DNA of 27,626 bases from the NCBI GenBank assembly GCA_000827265.1, contig KN834794.1, positions 428,482 to 456,107 on the forward strand. The letters run 5' to 3'. Source of the DNA: Collybiopsis luxurians FD-317 M1. Its lineage: Eukaryota > Basidiomycota > Agaricomycetes > Agaricales > Omphalotaceae. This document shows, in pieces, positions 20,614-27,626 of this stretch; the first letter of the stretch is position 1; each line of letters starts with the position of its first letter. A program made the translations under genes and the position numbers. The notes below the pieces were generated by a model. That model was not told where the DNA came from. It worked only from the letters and a program-made list of their open reading frames with translations, and did not search any database.

Positions 20614-22610
20614 TCAAAGAACAAATCTAGATGTATCATCTAACAAAAATCCTCCTTCGCCAGTACTTAAGATCACGTCAAGGTCCTTCCATTTCTCAAC
20701 ACAAAACTCTCTTATCTTCTCATGCAGGTGAGCTTGGCAATAAGTGTATGCCTGACCCCCTGGATGAGTGGCGATCTGCGCTCTCTTTTCCCACAGCTCC
20801 TGTTCATACGTCAGGAACGCCTTTACCCATCTCATCTCCTCCTCCAAAAGCAAGCACTCTTCCTGCCATTGTAGCGCCCTAGCTCGTGCTTTACACCAGG
20901 ATATTCGAAGACCTATAAACTTGTAAGAAGAATTGCACACAAACAAAAATAGAGGTACGAACAATCTGTAACATTTTCTTCATCCGTGTGATCCACTCCT
21001 GACATGTTCCAAATCTATGAGGAAATCACGTATCCCTCCCCAGTCACATTGTTATTCTTTCCCCGTGAAATGGACCTTATATCCTCATCACGAAGTGGGC
21101 ATAGATCAGTTTCCCAAGTGACTTTGCCTAATTTCTGAGCGAAGCGCTTCAAAATTTCATAGTGTGTTCAATACCGCAAGGCGCAAGCCGAAATTTTGGC
21201 ATCCAGCCTTTCGACATCCGCATGAGAGTGATTTCCCTCCTGGACTCCATGTCCATAACAATTCTTCCACTCCAACACCGCGTTTCTACCAAGCAGATGT
21301 TTCCTCATCTGCTCCAGTCCATCATTAGCCGCGGCATAACGAATCCTCCATTCAAAGTCCAGCAGCACCATCTCGCAACTATAATTCATCTGGGAGACCT
21401 CAGAAGGAAGCAGAAGGGGCAGGTCATACACTGCCTGGGACTCACTGGATGAGGAAGCCTGTTGCCGAAGGACTGCTGTAACAGGCATATGTAGCATCTG
21501 CACCTCAGCAAAAGTGTTGACTCTCTGACAAAGGCTGTTGGCTTGCTCGGTGAGTTTGGTGCGAGCAAGGTAAGTTGGATTATGTCCTGTATGCATCATG
21601 TCGTAGCAAAGCTGTCTCCTGAAGAAGTCACTTATTATTCAGCTAATCCAAGCTCCCAGAAAGAGAGGGCACACAGCTGTTCTTCAAGCTCTAGCCCTTG
21701 ATAAATCAACTGGTGGCGACTAATTCAAGAGCTCACAGCCTGTGCAGCCAAGTCCATTTTTATGAGTTCAGCATCCTCTTATGCAAGATCATGCCAAAGC
21801 CGGTGGAGTGTAAATCTGGATCTAGCTCCCAGTCGACTACCATCTTTTGCCATGATGTTATAGAGGACTGGTCAAGTGCTTGAGATGCGTCCGAGTATGC
21901 GGCTACCATTTTTGCTTGAATATTGGCAGCTTCGATAGCTTTAATATAGATACGATGCGCTGGAAGGATGAGCTCAGATGGACATTTTACAGCCAAAATG
22001 CCTGGTGCGTTACTATCAACCCCATTATATCCAACACCAGAGCATTTCAGGTTCTGAAGATGGCACCATTCGCAAATCATCTGTAGAACGGTAGGATACA
22101 GTCGAGCTTGCAGTAGTTGATAGCGGTGTGGTTGAGTTTGTTCGCAGTTGCAAAACTGAACAGTAGCTTTGTGTATGCAATCGATATCAATGATTGTAAA
22201 TTTCTGGGTATCGCAATTGCTAAGGCATAGCTGCAGTGGGGAGTGACCAAGGTGAAGTACAAGTCCTAGCTCATATAGGCTTGTCTTCTCAAAAAAACTT
22301 CCCATTCCAATGCTACTCAATGTCATTAATGAGTTATAAGGTGTGAAATGAAACAGAAGATACCTCAACCCTGTGGAAAGGATTTGACCCATGTCATGAC
22401 AGAAGACAATTTTTACACCATACACTGCTTTCATAGCGGTCGACACATCTGTATATGTGGCACAGGCCATTGTTCCACTTGATCTCTCCACAGATACACC
22501 CATCAACATTCACCACATTTTCTAGGCCTTCATTACAAAGAGATTCATACAGAAACCTAGGGATTTCCTTCTTCCATTCTTGCAAAACCTTTGGAAATAG
22601 ATGCATTCAA
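20614..22610 (-). pseudogene. KDZ-family transposase with CxC2 zinc module, core deleted
   Basis: Read on the - strand in four pieces. 22606-22394: LQEWKKEIPRFLYESL, then a cysteine cluster (CICGE, YRCVD, CKNCLLS). 22509-21760: TIIDIDCIHKATVQFCNCEQ and PHRYQLLQARLYPT, typical of the CxC2 domain. This jumps to MICEWCHLQNLKC, so roughly 60 residues are lost. After GILAVKCP it jumps again to SSITSWQKMVVDWELDPD, a C-terminal segment of these proteins. 21599-21168: QANSLCQRVNTFAEVQMLHMP and further helices. 20964-20614: WCKARARALQWQEECLLLEEEMRWV, the C-terminal helical region. The RNase H-like catalytic core that should follow AVKCP is absent. Several expected arginines read as cysteine, which fits CpG decay. 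No terminal repeats were found. Confidence 0.7.
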
Positions 22611-22805
22611 TGTCGAAGAGGAAGTAGATAGCTTGCTTACAATGATCAGTGGCTGGTTGGGCTGGTGAAACTGCGACACTTCTTCCCAACTTGTTTGGCT
22701 GCATTAGGATCCACAAAAGTGTAGGTGAACATAGAGTGAGTGTCATCAAGAAATGTGAAACCTTGATCTGAGACCAGAGGGTCTTGAACAGGTTCAGATA
22801 CACTC

Positions 22806-24239
22806 AATCAGGACCATGAGCAAAAGAGCTCATGTCTGATGATACCCAGTTATTGCTAGAAATTGCCAGTTGCAGAGGGGGGAGAGCAAGGGCCATTTGA
22901 TATGCAGCAGGTATCAAGAGAAGAAGGGATCTATCTATCAGAACCACATATCCCACCATTATTCTAGATAGAAACATCTTGAAAAAGGAGATAAGAGTGA
23001 CAGTGAAAATGAAAAGGATGGGAGCAAAATGACAAAGAATAAGTTAGATCAACTCAGAATAGTTGGTTGGAATGGAATGAATATCATCTGCTATAGCATT
23101 TTCAGTTCCTGCACCCCATGCTCCTACTGTACAGTCATCTAATTTTAACACAATCCTCCTTCCCTTTGGGGAGAAGGCTACTGACCTAACCCAGTCATTG
23201 TGCCCCTTTGGAGGTTTTCCTATATCAGGGAAAAGGTCCTATAGCCTAGGCACATATAGGTCATCCTCAGGCAGTTTAAGACTTCTCAGAAGTCCTGGAC
23301 TACACAGGCTGCCCAGGGTGCCAGATGACATCCTCCCAAGCCTCTGGAGCCTGAGAATTCCTGAGGAACTCTGAGGGCTTGCCCTGAACCCCTGGGGATC
23401 TTTGAGGCTTCAATATATGAATGCAAAATAATAAAATATACCTTCATCTGTTCTTTTACTTACTCTACTCTATATATCCTACTCTTGTACTCCTCCTTAT
23501 ATAATGTAGTATTGCATTTTATTAGATACTTGTAATATTAATATTACTTTGTTATCACACTTTAAGTACAGTCTATTATACTAATGGAGGCTCTCTATTG
23601 ACTTAACATACTCAAGTACAGTACTTTGTTGTAGTACAAAGTCTATACATATGTATATAATATATATCCAATAGGTTATGATACTATTTTCATATTTTGA
23701 CCATGGGAAAATTTTTTTGATTGTAGACAGTTCACAGTGAGCTCATCATGTAATTTAGAAAAAAAGTGGAAATCTTTGCATAACTCCAATCAAATGAATG
23801 TTCTGATTCTGTATTTACATCATACATAACTATACATTTGCAATGTAATTTTATATTATTTGCAGCATTTAAAATAATGCTGCTCCTGGGATCCTCAGGA
23901 AGCCCCAGGGAGCCCTCAGGGACTCTCAGGTCATTTTTAAACATTCTCCAGGGAGCCTAGGAATTGGCCAAAAACCTGGGAAGCCTGAGCAACCTGAGCA
24001 GCTTGAAATGCCTGAAAGTACCTGAGGGTCCCCAGGATTTGGCCATTTTCCTGGGTGTCCTCAGATTTTCTATATTTGCCTGGGCAAAAGGTATTTTTTG
24101 TGATGTAGAGCATGTCCAGTCTCTACATCCCATATTCTCACTGTGCAGTCACATAATCCTGGCATAACCCTCTTTCCATCTGGAAAGAGGGATACTGACT
24201 GAACCCAGTGATTGTTTCCCTTGAGAGGCTTTCCTAGAG
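22806..24239 (-). pseudogene. Third WD40 gene copy, decayed and interrupted
   Basis: The upstream part (24239-24106) encodes LGKPLKGNNHWVQSV and DCTVRIWDVETGHAL. A CATCAGG-family element (23223-24105) interrupts it at TTTCCTA. The remainder (23222-22806) resumes KPPKGHNDWVRSVAFSPKG and DDIHSIPTNYSEL, followed by a TAA stop, then frame-shifted remains of the C-terminal domain. Similarity to the edge genes stops near 22806, next to the start of the KDZ remnant. It is clearly more diverged than the two edge copies are from each other. Confidence 0.8.
23223..24105 (-). mobile_element. CATCAGG-family element, long copy 2 (883 bp) inside WD40 pseudogene
   Basis: The ends are TATCAGGGAAAAGGTCC and, in reverse, CATCACAAAAAATACC. 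Both run into a GCCTAGGCA / GCCCAGGCA block. The target duplication is TA (23221-23222 and 24106-24107). Removing the element and one TA rejoins TTTCCTA to GAGCATGTCCAGTCTCT as in the intact paralogues. It is the reverse complement of copy 1, with more divergence at the terminal repeats. It has no coding signal. Confidence 0.85.
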
Positions 24240-25237
24240 ATGATGAGAGGTACTGGATGGCATGCCAAATGGGGTGGAGTTGGGAGTTTTGGGAAGAAGT
24301 TGTACAGCTCACATTATGCAGGTATAGAGTGTGAGGAACAGAGTGTTAGGGCCATCCAAACATGATGGCATTGAGGTTGTTGCTCAATTTATAAAGAGCA
24401 TGACCATTGTCCACTTTGATAAGCCAGTCAATATACTTCTGAATGAGGAGATGTCTATTGACAACTGTCCATGTATGGGAAGGGTAACAATCAGTTCATC
24501 CACACAAGTCAGTTCCAGAGGCCTACATTAAAGGATAAGTATGATAGTGATTCTGCGAAATATGAGGCTTACACTATACCGCTTATTGATGAGTTCCAAA
24601 TCATTAGCTTAATATTTATGAATGGCTTCCTAGTTCTTTACTTTATTGTTTTCCTCCTTTTTTGTTTTTCACTTCCATTCATTTCTGCTCCCATCTGCTT
24701 CCTGATTAGCTTGGTTACCTTTTGCAGATTAGGTGCTTATTTACCAAATTGATTGAACAGTCCTTTGCTTGACAACATTTGTTTTTCCTCCACTCTTTTT
24801 CACTTATTCTCTTACTTATTCTGCGCCTTTTTTGCTACAGTAATTCAGTCTGAAGTTGGTTGAATAGGTAAGTGTTGGTCTATTATATGGCTGCAATGTT
24901 CATTTTCAATGGCAGTTTATCAAAGTTAAACAGCCGTCTATCTGGGTTAAATGAAAGTTTGATTGTCTCATTCAAGGTAGAGAGTAAGGTTCAACTGGTT
25001 AATATGCATGTACTTGTACAGATTTGAATCTATACGCAGATCATATTGAATGTAGCTAAAGGTTAGACTAATGCTGATTAGGTTTAACTGAGTTAATCTG
25101 AGTTAATCTGTGAGCTGGGAGAATGGGATCTTGATTAGTCCAGTTCATTAAACTGGTTTAACTGAAGTTAATCAGTATTTCATGACAATGCTTCATAATG
25201 CTGTGTACATTTAACAGTCATCATCAGGTTATTGCTC
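24240..25237. other. Unassigned stretch between WD40 pseudogene and right arm
   Basis: No recognisable gene. A + frame at 24471-24752 has a hydrophobic segment but no family match. GTTAA-rich short repeats (GGTTTAACTGA, GAGTTAATCTG) recur between 24920 and 25180. A tRNA-like pair, GTTCAACTGGTTAATATGC (near 24990) and GATTTGAATCT (near 25021), might be an old SINE head, but the support is weak. Confidence 0.35.
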
Positions 25238-27626
25238 ACTGGTGATTCTAAAGACATTGCAGACAGTGGGTAACTGTGTAACTTGTGGCTTTTGCAGTAC
25301 AGTTTTAACATAGACTTGCAACTTAGCTTGCCAATGGCCATTTTACTTAAGCAGCTGCATTTAGTTCAATACAATCTAGTTGTCAGTCCATATATATTAT
25401 CCATAATCTTGATTGCCATTCAAGGTAGTAGACTCTGCCACTTGCAGGTGCTACTTGGTGATATGGTATAGGGATATGCTAAGAACAAGACAATAACATC
25501 ATGAGCACTTACAATAGCCATATATATATAAGGAGTGAATGGTTATAGCAAGTGGGTCACTATAACTTCTGTGTTGCAGGTTGAAAAGGGTACAAGAGGT
25601 ATACAATCATGATTTGTGTAACTTATGAGTAGTGCTAGATATGTGCTGGGGATGACTATGGAGGAAATAATAAGAGGTTTGAAGTATATAACTCACCTTG
25701 GAGGAACCATTCCTGAAATTATTGAACTTATTTTGCATTTTCCTTACCCAGTGTGATAGTGAGGATGATTTGATCCTTGTATTTTCCTCAGGATCAACAT
25801 TCAGTACTGAAAAGGCAATGGAAGAATCAAAGGTAATAAGACACATTGCCCAATCAGGACCATGAGTGAAAGAGCTCATATCTAGTGATACCCAGTTAGT
25901 GTTAGAAATTACCAATTGCAGAGGAGGAATAGTGAATGCCATTTGGTATGCAGGAGGTATCCAGAGAAGAAGAGATCCATCAGAACCACATATCCAACCA
26001 TCATTCTGGATAGAAACATCCCGAAAAGGGAGATAAGAGTGATAGTGAGAATGGAGAGGATGGGAACAAAATGACAAACAATAACTGGGGACCAACTCAG
26101 AATAGTTGGTGGGAATGGTGTGACTATCATCTCCTATAGCCATTACAGTCTCTGCATCCCATATCCGCACTGTGCTGTCATCTGATCCTGATGCAATCCT
26201 CCTTCCATCCGGAGAGAAGGCTACTGACTGAACCTTGGCATTGTGTCCCTTTAGAGGCTTTGCTAGAGCAGTTCCAGTCTCTGCATCCCATATCCTCACT
26301 GTGTGATCCTCTGATCCTGACACAATCCTTCTTCCATCTGGAGAGAAGGCTACTGACTGAACCCAGTTATTGGGCCCCTTTCGAGGGTTTCCTAGAGCAT
26401 TTCCAGTCTCTGCATCCCATATCCACACTGTGCAGCCATTTGATCCTGACACAATCCTCCTTCCATCTGAAGAGAAGGCTACTGCCCGAACCCAGTGATG
26501 GTCGTAGCACTTTAGAGGCTTTCTTAGAGCATTTCCAGTCTCTGTATCCCATATCCTCACTGTGCCATCAGCTGATCCTGACACAATCCTCTTTCCATCT
26601 GGAGAGAAGGCTACTGACTGAACCCAGTGATTGTGCCCCTTTAGAGGTTTTTTTAGAGGATTTCCGGTCTCTGCATCCCATATCATCACTGTGCAGTCTG
26701 TTGATCCTGACACAATCTTCCTTCCTTCAGGAGAGAATGCTACTGACCGAACACTGCCAATGTGCCCCACTAAAGGCTTTCCTAGAGCATTTCCAGTTTC
26801 TGCTTCCCATACCCTCACTGTCCAGTCATCTGATCCAGACACAATCTTCCCTCCATCTAGAGAGAAGGCTACTGACCAAATACAGTGATTGTGCCCCTTT
26901 AGAGGCTCTCCTAGAGCATTTCCAGTCTCTGCATCCCATATCCTCACTGTGCAGTCACGTGATCCTGACACAATCCTCCTGCCATCTAGAGAGAAAGCTA
27001 CTGACTGTACCAAGTTATTGTGCCCCTTTGGAGGCTCTCCTAGAGCATTTTCACACTCTGCATCCCATATCATCACTGTGCAGTCTGTTGATCCTGACAC
27101 AATTCTCCTTCCATCTGGAGAGAATGCTACTGATTGAACACTGTCATTGTGCCCCATTAAAGACTTTCCTAGAGCATTTCCAGTCTCTGCTTCCCATACC
27201 ATCACTGTGCAGTCTGATGATCCTGACACAATCCTTCTTCCATCTGGAGAGAAGGCTACTGACCAAACCCAATGATTGTGCCCCTTTAAAGGCTCTCCTA
27301 GAGCATTTCCAGTCTCTGCATCCCATATCCTCACTGTGCAGTCTATTGATCCTGACACAATCCTCCTTCCATCTGGAGAGAAGGCTACTGACTGAACAAT
27401 GTCATAGTGCCCCACTAGAATTCCTAGAGCATTTCCAGTCTCTGCATCCCATATCCTCCCTATGCTGTCCTGTGATCCTGACACAATCCTCCTTCCATCT
27501 GGAGAGAAGGCTACTGACAAAATGCTGTCCCTGTGCCCTATCTTTCCTAGAGGATTTGCAGTCTCTGCATCCCATATCCTCACTGTGCAGTCATCTGATC
27601 CTGACACAATCCTCCTTCCATCTGGA
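25238..27626 (-). repeat. Right arm of inverted WD40 segmental duplication
   Basis: Reverse complement homologue of 1-1604. The noncoding part 25238-25606 matches the sequence downstream of the left gene through the ACTGGTGATTCTAAAGACAT block. Similarity ends at about 25238. Confidence 0.85.
25607..27626 (-). CDS. WD40-repeat protein, 12 visible units plus C-terminal domain (5' end outside window)
   Basis: The frame is open to the right edge, so the true start lies outside. Eleven full units and one partial unit of about 43 residues form most of the protein, enough for more than one seven-bladed propeller with what lies upstream. Unit consensus: SGSxDxTVRIWDAETGNALG, then KPLKGHNxxVQSVAFSPDG. 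Variation concentrates at the residues around the Asp of SGSxDx and at the two or three residues after GH. The C-terminal domain matches the left gene (NDGWICGSDGSLLLWIPP, DMSSFTHGPDWAMCL). A donor-like AAG|GTGAGT lies at 25697-25691, so the final 30 codons to 25607 may be intronic. There are no stops or frameshifts over 2 kb. Probably a sensor part of a STAND-type protein, which is inference. Confidence 0.88.
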   Translation of the reverse strand, partial: PDGRRIVSGSDDCTVRIWDAETANPLGKIGHRDSILSVAFSPDGRRIVSGSQDSIGRIWDAETGNALGILVGHYDIVQSVAFSPDGRRIVSGSIDCTVRIWDAETGNALGEPLKGHNHWVWSVAFSPDGRRIVSGSSDCTVMVWEAETGNALGKSLMGHNDSVQSVAFSPDGRRIVSGSTDCTVMIWDAECENALGEPPKGHNNLVQSVAFSLDGRRIVSGSRDCTVRIWDAETGNALGEPLKGHNHCIWSVAFSLDGGKIVSGSDDWTVRVWEAETGNALGKPLVGHIGSVRSVAFSPEGRKIVSGSTDCTVMIWDAETGNPLKKPLKGHNHWVQSVAFSPDGKRIVSGSADGTVRIWDTETGNALRKPLKCYDHHWVRAVAFSSDGRRIVSGSNGCTVWIWDAETGNALGNPRKGPNNWVQSVAFSPDGRRIVSGSEDHTVRIWDAETGTALAKPLKGHNAKVQSVAFSPDGRRIASGSDDSTVRIWDAETVMAIGDDSHTIPTNYSELVPSYCLSFCSHPLHSHYHSYLPFRDVSIQNDGWICGSDGSLLLWIPPAYQMAFTIPPLQLVISNTNWVSLDMSSFTHGPDWAMCLITFDSSIAFSVLNVDPEENTRIKSSSLSHWVRKMQNKFNNFRNGSSKVSYILQTSYYFLHSHPQHISSTTHKLHKS

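Noticed and set aside
24331..24752. Possible membrane protein on + strand
   Set aside because: The hydrophobic run comes from T-rich sequence; no start context, family match or intron signal supports a gene.
26631..27137. Plus-strand open frames across the right WD40 gene
   Set aside because: They are antisense shadows of the repeated units; repetition keeps several frames open.
1..27626. CRISPR arrays, bacterial operons, ribosome binding sites
   Set aside because: Introns, LTR retroelements and fungal gene families show that this is eukaryotic nuclear DNA; the regular repeats are WD40 units.

Overview
The window reads as nuclear DNA of a mushroom-forming basidiomycete (Agaricomycetes). The evidence is short introns of about 50-70 nt with fungal splice sites, a WD40 protein whose C-terminal block resembles that of agaricomycete WD40/STAND proteins, a KDZ (Kyakuja-Dileera-Zisupton) transposase remnant with a CxC2-type zinc module, a copia element with a UBN2-type gag, and a fungal P450 next to short-chain dehydrogenase remnants. 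No species is claimed.

Layout. A WD40-repeat gene enters from the left edge on the + strand (1-1131). A close paralogue enters from the right edge on the - strand (25607-27626). The homology continues past both coding parts, to about 1604 and back to about 25238, so the two edges form a long inverted duplication around a 23.6-kb interior. The interior is mostly mobile elements and decayed genes: a hAT-type MITE (1792-2259); three copies of one terminal-inverted-repeat family with 2-bp target duplications (2288-2512, 7523-8465, 23223-24105); a deleted copia retrotransposon with both LTRs and 5-bp target duplications (5620-9719); a P450 pseudogene on the - strand (12268-14723) with a solo LTR in one intron; two SDR pseudogene fragments in a CpG-richer island (about 14.8-18.7 kb); a gag-like pseudogene (18792-20050) followed by a TTGTTAACAAT repeat cluster; a KDZ transposase pseudogene lacking its catalytic core (20614-22610); and a third, decayed WD40 copy split by one of the MITE-like elements.

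How it fits together. Only the two edge WD40 genes look intact; both are cut by the window, so their N-termini and any NACHT/NB-ARC domain cannot be seen. Most other coding sequence is inactivated. Insertions are nested: one MITE-like element sits in the copia reverse transcriptase, another in the WD40 pseudogene, and the solo LTR in the P450 intron. All nine base substitutions between the two copia LTRs fall in five dinucleotides explained by decay of an ancestral CpG, and several stop codons fit CGA to TGA. This points to cytosine methylation or RIP-like silencing of repeats.

The best novelty candidates are the CATCAGG-terminated element family, the inverted WD40 duplication with its variable repeat positions, and the LTR insertion that duplicated a splice acceptor. 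No convincing new enzymatic or defence system was found.
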